Assembly: GCA_002392745.1 (NCBI GenBank)
Contig: DGHR01000012.1
Location: 33,243 to 41,254 of the forward strand
DNA length: 8,012 nt
Source of the DNA: Bacteroidales bacterium UBA3843
Lineage (GTDB): Bacteria; Bacteroidota; Bacteroidia; Bacteroidales; Paludibacteraceae
Reading direction: 5' to 3'
Part shown: positions 1 through 5,879 of the stretch, piece by piece
Layout: the number at the start of each line of letters is the position of its first letter
Numbering within the stretch: the first letter of the stretch is position 1
Notes under the pieces: generated by a model
What the model saw: only the letters and a program-made list of their open reading frames with translations
Database searches by the model: none
Told to the model about the DNA's origin: nothing
Program-made: the position numbers and the translations under genes

Positions 1-1042
1 CATCGAGGATAGGCAGACGGCGGTATGGCGCTTTGAAGTCAATCTCGTTGTCGCCCACTTTGACTTTGGTTGTGCCGTTGACTGCAATCGCAATCTTCTC
101 CAAGAGCTGCTCGGTGAAGCCCATCATCCAGTTGTAGTCCTTGTACTGCACATAGAGCTCCATACAGGTGAACTCGGGGTTGTGGGATCGGTCCATTCCC
201 TCGTTGCGGAAGTTACGTCCGATCTCATACACGCCCTCAAAACCGCCTACGATGAGGCGTTTGAGGTAGAGTTCGGTAGCGATACGGAGGTACATATCCA
301 CGTCGAGCGAGTTATGGTGCGTGATAAACGGACGTGCGGAAGCACCGCCGGCAATCTGCTGCAGGATAGGAGTCTCCACCTCGGTGTAGCCTGCCTCGTC
401 GAAGACCTGACGCATGGTACGCAGGATCGTGGCACGTTTGAGGAAGGTGTCCTTGACACCGTCATTGACAATGAGGTCCACATACCGCTGACGGTAACGC
501 TGCTCCGGGTCGTTGAAACCATCGTATGCCACACCGTCTTTGTATTTGACGATAGGCAGCGGACGGAGCGATTTGGCAAGCACGGTCAGTTTCTTGGCGT
601 GCACGGAAATCTCGCCCATCTGCGTGCGGAAGACGAAGCCCTCAATACCGATGAAATCGCCGATATCCAGCAGTTTCTTGAATACCACATTGTACATCTG
701 CTGTTCTACTGTGGTAGGCTGTTCGCCTTCGGCTACCGGGGCTTGAATATCATCGCGGGAGACATATACCTGAATACGTCCTTTTGAGTCCTGGAGTTCG
801 ATAAAAGAGGCCTTTCCCATGATACGTTTGGACATCAGACGTCCGGCAATACGTACCTGTTTGCCGGTAAACCATTCTGCATCCGGTTCCGGTTCGCCTT
901 CTGCGCGGTCAACAAACGCAGCCTTGATGTCCTTGGAAAAACCTGTTACTTCATACTCGGCTGCAGGGTAGGGGTCAATTCCCAATTCACGCATCGTCTG
1001 CAGACTCTGCCGCCTTACTTGTTCTTGTTCACTTAATTCCAT
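1..1042 (-). CDS. lysS: Lysyl-tRNA synthetase, class II (N-terminal 347 codons; 3' end beyond window)
   Basis: Cytoplasmic enzyme that charges tRNA-Lys with lysine using ATP. The reading frame from the ATG at 1042 stays open to the window edge, giving 347 residues of a protein usually 500-580 long. An N-terminal OB-fold anticodon-binding domain spans about residues 60-160 (VRIAGRLMSKRIMGKASF, then GDFIGIEGFVFRTQMGEISV). The class II catalytic core begins near residue 180 with RYRQRYVDLI. Motif 1 is around VETPILQQIAGGASARPF (residues 222-239), and motif 2 is the GVYEIGRNFRNEGMDRSHNPE stretch (270-290). Motif 3 lies beyond the window. The start is supported by an in-frame TAA six codons upstream and a conventional MELSEQEQ beginning. 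No Shine-Dalgarno sequence is visible, as is usual in Bacteroidota. The gene has its own promoter at 1104-1135. Identification is secure from the motifs; the only limitation is truncation by the window. Confidence 0.97.
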   Translation of the reverse strand, partial: MELSEQEQVRRQSLQTMRELGIDPYPAAEYEVTGFSKDIKAAFVDRAEGEPEPDAEWFTGKQVRIAGRLMSKRIMGKASFIELQDSKGRIQVYVSRDDIQAPVAEGEQPTTVEQQMYNVVFKKLLDIGDFIGIEGFVFRTQMGEISVHAKKLTVLAKSLRPLPIVKYKDGVAYDGFNDPEQRYRQRYVDLIVNDGVKDTFLKRATILRTMRQVFDEAGYTEVETPILQQIAGGASARPFITHHNSLDVDMYLRIATELYLKRLIVGGFEGVYEIGRNFRNEGMDRSHNPEFTCMELYVQYKDYNWMMGFTEQLLEKIAIAVNGTTKVKVGDNEIDFKAPYRRLPILD

Positions 1043-1103
1043 ATAATGTTTGTTTTATTGACTTCATTGTCCGTTTTTTTGCGCAAAATGCACAATTTGG
1101 GTG

Positions 1104-1135
1104 CAAAGGTACGAAAAGTTTTGCATATATGCAAA
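1104..1135 (-). promoter_or_regulatory. Bacteroidota-type promoter of lysS
   Basis: On the minus strand, a -33 element TTTG (1135-1132) is followed by a 20-bp spacer and the -7 element TACCTTTG (1111-1104), then CACCC. This fits the established Bacteroidota sigma-ABfr consensus TTTG-N19/20-TAnnTTTG. The start site should fall near 1097-1099, giving a leader of about 55 nt, the longest of the minus-strand genes here. The -33 element lies at one end of a perfect 16-bp palindrome. Confidence 0.85.
1120..1135. repeat. Perfect 16-bp palindrome over the lysS -33 region
   Basis: TTTGCATATATGCAAA reads identically on both strands and its minus-strand left end is the -33 TTTG of the lysS promoter. 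It may be an operator. It may equally be a by-product of the TTGCATAT motif that recurs at -33 in this window. The flanking bases (T on both sides) do not extend the symmetry. Confidence 0.6.
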
Positions 1136-1136
1136 T

Positions 1137-1161
1137 AAAAACGCCCGTTGGGGCGCTTTTT
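1137..1161 (-). terminator. Rho-independent terminator of the YdeI-like gene
   Basis: On the minus strand a 5-bp all-GC stem (CGCCC, loop CAAC, GGGCG) is followed by TTTTTAT. The preceding A-run can extend the stem by pairing with the T-run. The hairpin starts within the stop codon of the 112-aa gene and ends one or two bases before the lysS -33 element, so one transcription unit ends where the next begins. The A-run and T-run on both sides mean it could also work on the plus strand. Confidence 0.75.
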
Positions 1162-1498
1162 ATGATTTATTTAGTGCTTCTCTGCCGGCGTGAGTCATCA
1201 GTCCTCGTTTCTCCAAGTCCGCACAACGCTGTTTGTTCAGTTCCGTCCAGTGGCTGTTTCTGGTTCGCGGCGAGAGGCGTTGTGCCAATCGTCCGTCGGG
1301 CAGTTTTTTTACGGTGGAATCGATCCAACCAAAACATAACGCCTCTTCAACAACGTCGAGATACGGCATACAATCCGTGCGCGGGATTTTGGTTCTGTAC
1401 ATCGTGACCCAGCAAAATCCGGATGTAGCATGGTTGGCTTCAAGCCATGCGCGGAGTTGTGTGCGTGACGTATATTCCAAGAGGTTCGAGATTTCCAT
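1160..1498 (-). CDS. Short YdeI/OmpD-associated (OmdA) family protein
   Basis: A 112-aa protein recognised by family-typical segments: RAWLEANHATSGFCWV (residues 16-31), LDVVEEALCFGWIDSTVKK (48-66), and RLSPRTRNSHWTELNKQRCADLEKRGLMTHAGREAL (74-109). Family members are often annotated as YdeI/OmpD-associated or 'bacteriocin-protection' proteins; their biochemical role is not established. Full-length members usually run to about 180-200 residues. This one stops right after the GLMTHAGREAL segment and lacks the normal C-terminal helical region. The stop is immediately followed by a terminator, so no remnant of the missing part can lie downstream. The start at 1498 is chosen because a promoter -7 box ends at 1518, giving a leader of only about 13-15 nt; a longer open frame reaching 1705 would cross that promoter and the preceding operon's terminator. 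No signal peptide or membrane segment is present. The protein may be a natural short form or a truncated gene. Confidence 0.85.
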   Translation of the reverse strand: MEISNLLEYTSRTQLRAWLEANHATSGFCWVTMYRTKIPRTDCMPYLDVVEEALCFGWIDSTVKKLPDGRLAQRLSPRTRNSHWTELNKQRCADLEKRGLMTHAGREALNKS

Positions 1499-1517
1499 AA
1501 ACAAGCTATTTTCGGTG

Positions 1518-1548
1518 CAAAGGTACAAATAATATTTGGGATATGCAA
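1518..1548 (-). promoter_or_regulatory. Bacteroidota-type promoter of the YdeI-like gene
   Basis: On the minus strand, TTG (1548-1546, within TTGCATAT) is separated by exactly 20 bp from TACCTTTG (1525-1518), which continues as CACCG. The predicted start site near 1511-1513 leaves a very short leader of about 13-15 nt before the ATG at 1498. The promoter starts only about 11 bp after the T-tail of the upstream operon's terminator. Confidence 0.85.
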
Positions 1549-1559
1549 TTTTTTGGGGT

Positions 1560-1588
1560 AAAAAAAACGGCCGCAAAAAATGCGACCG
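1560..1588 (-). terminator. Rho-independent terminator of the lipoprotein/receptor operon
   Basis: On the minus strand, CGGTCGCA pairs with TGCGGCCG (8-bp stem, one G-U pair) across a five-T loop and is followed by eight consecutive T. It lies 14 bp after the receptor stop codon. This is a strong intrinsic terminator for the operon that starts at 4791. Confidence 0.88.
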
Positions 1589-1602
1589 AAGTTGACAATG
1601 GG

Positions 1603-4095
1603 TTATTTGGAGCCAATGTTGCTGCCACCACCGCCGAGACGGGATGTTTCGTCGAGTTCTCCGACTTTGCGGTTCTTGTGCTGCTGGTAGGAGCCGAACA
1701 TCCATGTCACAGAAAGCATAACACGCTGCTGGCGGACGGTGTTTTTGTACCAGTTCTTGTAGCCCGTTTGCTGGCTCATATCATCGCTTCGGAAACTGAG
1801 CGAACGAAGCAAATCCTGTACATTGAGATTGAAAATAAGTCCCTTTTTCATCCACATTTTGCGCACGCCAAAGGAAGCGAAATAGGTACTTCCGGATTTG
1901 TCATAACCGGTTGTCATAGGCGATGACCAGTTGCCGTCAAGTGTCATAATCCAGTCCTTCGGCAGATACGCCGAGAGCGTGCCTCCTATATAGCCATAGT
2001 GGCTGCGGTTTTCATAGACCGGCGTGCTATCCGCTCTCTTTTCATACGACTTATTGATGAAATGCAGCCATCCGGCATTGACCGTGAGCGCAAGCCATGC
2101 GCCCTGCATCGATTTGGAGCCATCTTCGGCTTTCACGTATTTCGGTACCAGCGGAAGTTCCGTGAGTGATACATTTACACCATGCGTAGTACACGTCCCG
2201 AAATTCGTCCATTGTGAGAGACCTATACCTGAAGGAAGAATCGTTACTTTTGGGGAGAACATGTTCTGCGTATGCGCAAAATTGAAGGTCATATTGAGGT
2301 ACTGCGTCCAAGAGAAATGTAACTCCACATCGTTGTTGAACTCCGGCGTGAGGTTGGTGTTTCCTTTCTGGATTGAATAGGCGTCTACATAGGAAGTGAA
2401 GGGATTGAGCATCCAGTAAGACGGACGTTTGATGCGTCGTGTGTAGCTGGCTGAGACCGCAATAGGCTGTTGCAGTTTGCCAAGCGGTTTGGTTGTATAA
2501 CCTATGTATGCCGTAGGAAACGGGTCAAAATAAGACTTGTTGATGACCGAATCCAAGCCGTCGTCACGCCAATCGCCGTGGGAGAAAGTATATTCGCCGC
2601 GGAGACCCAACTTAACCGACCAATGTTCGCCGAACTGCTTGCCAACCGAAATATACGCAGCCGCGACATGCTCATCGTAACGGAACGCGTTATGATCCGT
2701 GGGACGGACTACTCCGTTGCGCGTCGAGTCGGTCGTCATGTTATTGTCGGTCGAAGAGAGCGCGTACTTGACGCCTGCTTCAATCATGCCGGTCTTCCAG
2801 AACTTAGTCTGAAAATCCAATTTGGCGGAGTAGATATTGACGATCTGGCTGCTTTTGATGTCAATTCCAAGCGCGCTAATACCGTTGAAAGGCTTGTCGT
2901 ATCGCGTCTCCTGAAAATTGGAAGAACCGTTGTTATAGCGGTTATAGTCGATGTTGACGGTCAGTTCGCGCTCCAGGGCTTCGGAGAACGTGTGGGTGTA
3001 GTTGAGGTTCGCCGTATGCTGCGGAGCCTTGAGACGGTTTTGCGAATTGGTGGTACTGTTCGTCGTGTCCGTCCCCTGAATCATATACGCCGCATTGAGT
3101 CCGGGCACGATGTGTTGGTCCACGTCCATGAACGGCACCTGAAGAATAAATCCGAGCGTGTTGAGCGAATCGATATACCAGTCGTTGCCGAGTTTGAGCA
3201 TGTAGTACTGGAAATTGATGTTGTAGTCCGAATAGGAGTAGTTCTTCAACGCCGGCGTCTCGCGGTAGGATTCAAAGTCGATGTCATTCTGCGCAAAGAC
3301 CTGCGTGAACTGGCCGAAAGTGTATGTCTTCTCGCCGCGATAATTGAGGTTGAGGGAGACCATATCCATGTTCAACCAGCGGTTGACATCGCCGAAATAC
3401 ATGCCACCATATGCCGCAGAGAGCATGCCGTTCAAGCCCTTCATCATATTGCGTTTGGTCTTGATATTGATAATTCCGCCCTGTCCGGAAGCGTCGTATT
3501 TAGCCGATGGATTCGAGATAATCTCAATCTTTTCGATGGTGTTGCCGTCCGTTCCATCCAGCATGGCTTTGAGTTGCTGACCGGAGAGGTACGAGGGTTT
3601 GCCATCAATCCATATCTCCACGGATTTACCGTTAACGGTAATATTGCCGTCTTTGTCAATCCGCACGCCCGGCGAGCGGCGGAGAATATCATTACCGTTA
3701 CTGCCTGCCGCGAGCGGCGAAGCGGAGACGTTCACCACCAGTTTGTCCATCTGCCGTTCGATAAGCGGCTTCTTTGCTTTGATCTCGACTTCCTTGAGCC
3801 GCTCGGTTTCTTCTTTCAGCACAAAATCCGGTCCGCCGAAAGTGGTCTGATAGCCGACATAGGAAGCCTGGATGATAAGCTCTCCGGTACTTTGTCCATT
3901 AGTCACTTCTATCATATATTTACCTGCTTCATCCGTGATGGCACCTGTGAGGAGGGTGGAGTCCTCTGTGAGGACAGAGATCGTCACAAACGGCATGGCT
4001 TCGCCGCGTTGGTTGATGACGGAGCCGGAGAGGTTTTTTGCGGAGACTATGCAAGTGAGTGCCAGTAATAGTGCTGTGAAGAAGATATGTTTCAT
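1603..4095 (-). CDS. TonB-dependent-receptor-like outer-membrane protein (CarboxypepD_reg-like + plug + OMP_b-brl_3 barrel)
   Basis: An 830-aa outer-membrane protein. A signal peptide (MKHIFFTALLLALTCIVSA) with a likely cleavage after SA at residue 19 leads into a carboxypeptidase-regulatory-like beta-sandwich (about 21-95: LSGSVINQRGEAMPFVTISV, ITDEAGKYMIEV, ASYVGYQT). LKEVEIKAKKP (100-110) is the usual linker to the plug domain (about 111-215), with DILRRSPGVRIDKDGNITVNG, EIWIDGKPSYLSG and the terminal ASGQGGIINIKTKRN. The rest is a beta-barrel of the PF14905 type with alternating aromatic strands, ending near LSVTWMFGSY, followed by a hydrophilic tail with GGGG. Such proteins import ligands across the outer membrane with TonB energy. 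The substrate is not predictable here, and no SusD gene is adjacent. The start at 4095 is chosen for the signal peptide and because its ATG overlaps the previous gene's stop by 4 nt (ATGA), suggesting translational coupling. A longer frame to 4230 reads a Cys-rich non-signal sequence in the wrong frame of the upstream gene. Confidence 0.92.
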   Translation of the reverse strand: MKHIFFTALLLALTCIVSAKNLSGSVINQRGEAMPFVTISVLTEDSTLLTGAITDEAGKYMIEVTNGQSTGELIIQASYVGYQTTFGGPDFVLKEETERLKEVEIKAKKPLIERQMDKLVVNVSASPLAAGSNGNDILRRSPGVRIDKDGNITVNGKSVEIWIDGKPSYLSGQQLKAMLDGTDGNTIEKIEIISNPSAKYDASGQGGIINIKTKRNMMKGLNGMLSAAYGGMYFGDVNRWLNMDMVSLNLNYRGEKTYTFGQFTQVFAQNDIDFESYRETPALKNYSYSDYNINFQYYMLKLGNDWYIDSLNTLGFILQVPFMDVDQHIVPGLNAAYMIQGTDTTNSTTNSQNRLKAPQHTANLNYTHTFSEALERELTVNIDYNRYNNGSSNFQETRYDKPFNGISALGIDIKSSQIVNIYSAKLDFQTKFWKTGMIEAGVKYALSSTDNNMTTDSTRNGVVRPTDHNAFRYDEHVAAAYISVGKQFGEHWSVKLGLRGEYTFSHGDWRDDGLDSVINKSYFDPFPTAYIGYTTKPLGKLQQPIAVSASYTRRIKRPSYWMLNPFTSYVDAYSIQKGNTNLTPEFNNDVELHFSWTQYLNMTFNFAHTQNMFSPKVTILPSGIGLSQWTNFGTCTTHGVNVSLTELPLVPKYVKAEDGSKSMQGAWLALTVNAGWLHFINKSYEKRADSTPVYENRSHYGYIGGTLSAYLPKDWIMTLDGNWSSPMTTGYDKSGSTYFASFGVRKMWMKKGLIFNLNVQDLLRSLSFRSDDMSQQTGYKNWYKNTVRQQRVMLSVTWMFGSYQQHKNRKVGELDETSRLGGGGSNIGSK

Positions 4096-4289
4096 TTTTT
4101 CATTCCTTTGAGAGCATCGTAACAAATGAAGGCACCAACAAACAGGATAACCACTGCCGCAAAATACGGTTCCCATTGCGCCTCCCATTGGGCAGAGACA
4201 AACGTCAGGGGGATGATTCCTGTCAGACACAGCAGACGGAAAGCTGCCGCAATAGCCAAAACGGCTCCGATAATTACTTTCAGTTTCAT
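4092..4289 (-). CDS. Small two-helix inner-membrane protein of unknown function
   Basis: A 65-aa protein that I do not recognise. It has two hydrophobic segments: about residues 5-30 (VIIGAVLAIAAAF, then LLCLTGIIPL) and 43-60 (FAAVVILFVGAFICYDAL). These are joined by a loop carrying the near-repeat QWEAQWE (35-41). Lysines at 2 and 4 and the KGMKK end suggest that both termini face the cytoplasm, with the Trp/Glu loop in the periplasm. It starts 4 nt after the lipoprotein's stop codon and its TGA overlaps the receptor's ATG, so it is embedded in the operon. The start at 4289 is chosen over an upstream ATG at 4349 because the longer version would overlap the lipoprotein gene and put a charged sequence before the first helix. 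The compact coupling on both sides is the main reason to believe it is a real gene. Confidence 0.82.
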   Translation of the reverse strand: MKLKVIIGAVLAIAAAFRLLCLTGIIPLTFVSAQWEAQWEPYFAAVVILFVGAFICYDALKGMKK

Positions 4290-4293
4290 AGTC

Positions 4294-4791
4294 TTATTGT
4301 TTTTTAGCCAGTAATTGAATCTGTGAACCGGTGAGCACATATTCCGCATTGTGTGCGCGCCCGTTGTAATAAAGTAGGATGTTTATATCGCCGTTGCTGA
4401 GCAATCTTCCTACGCCGTTGACCGCGATGCTGAACAGTGATTTCGCTTCATCTACATAGATGTCGCGGTAGGATTGGTCTATGAAAACCGTGTCGTGGCT
4501 AATGATGGCATTCAGCGTGTAGGCATCGCCGTTGTTCGACCAGAAGTTAATCTTTGCCATCTCTTTTTCTTCGCCCCGTACAATGGTCATGGTTCCGTTT
4601 TCCGGTGTCAGACGGGCTTGAAAAGCGAAGTCCTGTTTCACATCGTAGATTCTGGCAGACCCGGCGATAGTGTAATTGTAATCGCCCAAAGCAGTCTTTA
4701 ATCCGGGCTCATTACTGCACGCGTTTAATGCGCAGATGGCGGACACAAACAGTGTCCATAAGCATAGTTTGATTGCATTTTCAGTTGTCAT
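4294..4791 (-). CDS. Small secreted lipoprotein, function unknown
   Basis: A 165-aa protein with a type II (lipoprotein) signal peptide: a basic/polar start, a hydrophobic core CLWTLFVSAICAL, and a lipobox LNAC with Cys25 as the predicted lipidated residue, followed by SNEP. Only one acidic residue (Glu at +3 after Cys) follows, so the acid-rich surface-export signal known from Bacteroidota lipoproteins is weak or absent. A periplasmic-facing location is as likely as the cell surface. The mature part alternates short hydrophobic/polar stretches (YNYTIAGSARIYD, GTMTIVRGEE, AYTLNAIISHDTVFID, INILLYYNG, YVLTGSQIQLL), suggesting an all-beta fold, perhaps calycin-like; that is a guess from pattern only. 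It is far too small to be SusD. It is the first gene of the operon with the 65-aa protein and the receptor, so it may assist the receptor. Confidence 0.85.
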   Translation of the reverse strand: MTTENAIKLCLWTLFVSAICALNACSNEPGLKTALGDYNYTIAGSARIYDVKQDFAFQARLTPENGTMTIVRGEEKEMAKINFWSNNGDAYTLNAIISHDTVFIDQSYRDIYVDEAKSLFSIAVNGVGRLLSNGDINILLYYNGRAHNAEYVLTGSQIQLLAKKQ

Positions 4792-4816
4792 AACAGCAGT
4801 ATTTTAAAATCCGGTG

Positions 4817-4824
4817 CAAAAGTA
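4817..4824 (-). promoter_or_regulatory. Probable -7 box of the lipoprotein/receptor operon promoter (no normal -33)
   Basis: On the minus strand TACTTTTG (4824-4817) followed by CACCG matches the Bacteroidota -7 element and its usual GCACC continuation. It would give a leader of about 20 nt before the ATG at 4791. At the correct 20-bp distance there is no TTG; the nearest similar motif, TTTCATAT (4852-4845), is 5 bp too far upstream. The promoter is therefore weak on its own, dependent on an activator, or supplemented by read-through from the upstream regulator gene. Confidence 0.6.
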
Positions 4825-4872
4825 CTGCTTTTGGATGACTTGAAATATGAAAAAACGGACATTTGTGTGTTT

Positions 4873-5733
4873 CTATGCGAAAAAGACCGAGAAATCGTCG
4901 GTTAGCGGGATCCCGAGCATTCGGAACTGTCCCGGCGAGACACACCCCATCTGGTGAAACTCCAGCGCGGCATGGCTGAGGTCATAATAGCCATGACGGA
5001 GAACGGTGGCGAGCAAGTCGATAGGTTGATACTGCCGGGCTTGGTGCTGCATGTCCTGAATGGTGCGATGAAACCGGCGGAGACGGATGAATTGTTTAGG
5101 CGGAATGCCTACATATTGGCGGAAGATGCGCAGGAACTGCCGTTCTCCGAGGCATGCCACGCCTGCCATCTGAGCAGCGGTTATTGCGCCCTCAGCATTG
5201 TCGCAAGCCGTGACTACATTGCTGATGCGCTTGTAGTTCAGGTCTTCTTTCTTCGGCAGCCGGCCTAAGAAAAATGCATCCAAGAGAGGCGCTATCTGTT
5301 CGGCTTTGGGTGTGTGCTTGAATATCCGGTCGCAGTGTCTCAGTCCTTCGTCAGCATACTCGCTTGCAGAGAGTATATGCCCGGCTAACTGTTGCAGGTC
5401 GATGCCTAAAAGCGCGTGCATGCCGCCCGGCTGAAAATCAATCATCATTCCTTCGAACCAACCACTCACGGTAGTCAGACCGAGAGTCGTCTGGTTGGCA
5501 CCCAAAAGCACCAACTCGCAGGTCTGTTTACCGGCAATTTCCATGACGGCGTTTCTGACAAATATGAGCGAGCCGTAGTTTGGCAGAAGCGGCTGCACAT
5601 GTTTGCCGTTCACAAACCGAGGATCGTCAACGGGCGGTTTCATCGTGTCTGTCGAGCCTTCTGCACGCACAAAGACATAACGATATACATATGGACGAAG
5701 GGCTTCTGCCGGTTCGATAATCTGGAAAAACAT
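4873..5733 (-). CDS. AraC-family transcriptional regulator (DUF6597-type N-terminal domain)
   Basis: A 286-aa cytoplasmic DNA-binding protein. The N-terminal half has features of the DUF6597/AraC-associated sensing domain: the opening PAEALRPYVYRYVFV (residues 8-22) and MMIDFQPGGMHALLGI (96-111). The C-terminal half is the double helix-turn-helix AraC domain. Its first HTH is around ITAAQMAGVACLGERQFLRIF (184-204), followed by GIPPKQFIRLRRF (209-221). The second is in the region IDLLATVLRHGYYDLSHAALEFHQMGCVSPGQFR (238-271), where GYYDLSHAALEF and SPGQFR are signature motifs. The inducer is unknown. The gene lies upstream of, and in the same direction as, the lipoprotein operon (81 bp, no hairpin terminator seen) and diverges from the EFR1-family gene, so it could control either. 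The ATG at 5733 has a well-placed promoter (-7 box ending at 5756) and a leader of about 17 nt. Confidence 0.93.
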   Translation of the reverse strand: MFFQIIEPAEALRPYVYRYVFVRAEGSTDTMKPPVDDPRFVNGKHVQPLLPNYGSLIFVRNAVMEIAGKQTCELVLLGANQTTLGLTTVSGWFEGMMIDFQPGGMHALLGIDLQQLAGHILSASEYADEGLRHCDRIFKHTPKAEQIAPLLDAFFLGRLPKKEDLNYKRISNVVTACDNAEGAITAAQMAGVACLGERQFLRIFRQYVGIPPKQFIRLRRFHRTIQDMQHQARQYQPIDLLATVLRHGYYDLSHAALEFHQMGCVSPGQFRMLGIPLTDDFSVFFA

Positions 5734-5755
5734 ATGTTTGATTATTTTGTGGCTG

Positions 5756-5787
5756 CAAAATTACTACAAAAAAATGACATATGCAAA
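5756..5787 (-). promoter_or_regulatory. Bacteroidota-type promoter of the AraC-family gene
   Basis: On the minus strand TTTG (5787-5784, within TTTGCATATG) is followed by a 20-bp spacer and TAATTTTG (5763-5756), then CAGCC. The predicted leader is about 17 nt. Its -33 end faces the -33 end of the divergent EFR1 promoter, with only 24 bp between the two elements. Confidence 0.8.
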
Positions 5788-5811
5788 AATATTATAAAAA
5801 TGCGCACACGC

Positions 5812-5842
5812 TTGCATATATGTAATTTTTATTGTACCTTTG
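5812..5842 (+). promoter_or_regulatory. Bacteroidota-type promoter of the EFR1-family gene
   Basis: TTG (5812-5814, within TTGCATATATG), a 20-bp spacer, then TACCTTTG (5835-5842) continuing CGCCA. The start site is expected near 5848-5850, giving a leader of about 30 nt. Within the leader an AGGTG (5867-5871) lies 8 nt before the ATG and could act as a Shine-Dalgarno sequence, which is uncommon in this phylum and not seen before the other genes here. Confidence 0.85.
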
Positions 5843-5879
5843 CGCCAGATTTTAATTTGCCGTAATAGGTGCAAAAACA

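Noticed and set aside
182..787. 201-codon plus-strand open frame inside lysS
   Set aside because: The opposite strand encodes continuous LysRS with class II motifs; this frame has no independent support.
1499..1705. N-terminal extension of the YdeI-like protein
   Set aside because: It crosses the gene's own promoter and the upstream operon's terminator, and the family similarity begins only after the ATG at 1498.
2470..4068. 532-codon open frame on the plus strand, antisense to the receptor gene
   Set aside because: It lies wholly within the receptor gene, has no promoter or recognisable domain, and reads as low-complexity Arg/Val/Ile-rich sequence. The receptor frame has clear signal peptide, plug and barrel motifs, so this is a codon-bias shadow.
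4096..4230. 45-codon N-terminal extension of the receptor
   Set aside because: It overlaps the 65-aa gene in another frame, is Cys-rich and would bury the obvious signal peptide; the ATG at 4095 is better.
4741..4757. Perfect hairpin GGACAC-AAACA-GTGTCC within the lipoprotein's signal-peptide coding region
   Set aside because: A single 6-bp stem in coding DNA without a T-tail or nearby signal is readily expected by chance.
1603..4791. A SusC/SusD polysaccharide-utilisation pair
   Set aside because: The 165-aa lipoprotein is much too small for SusD, no glycoside hydrolase is nearby, and the barrel is of the OMP_b-brl_3 kind rather than SusC.
5416..5865. Plus-strand frame overlapping the AraC-type gene and the divergent promoter region
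   Set aside because: It runs through both predicted promoters and is antisense to a clear regulator gene.
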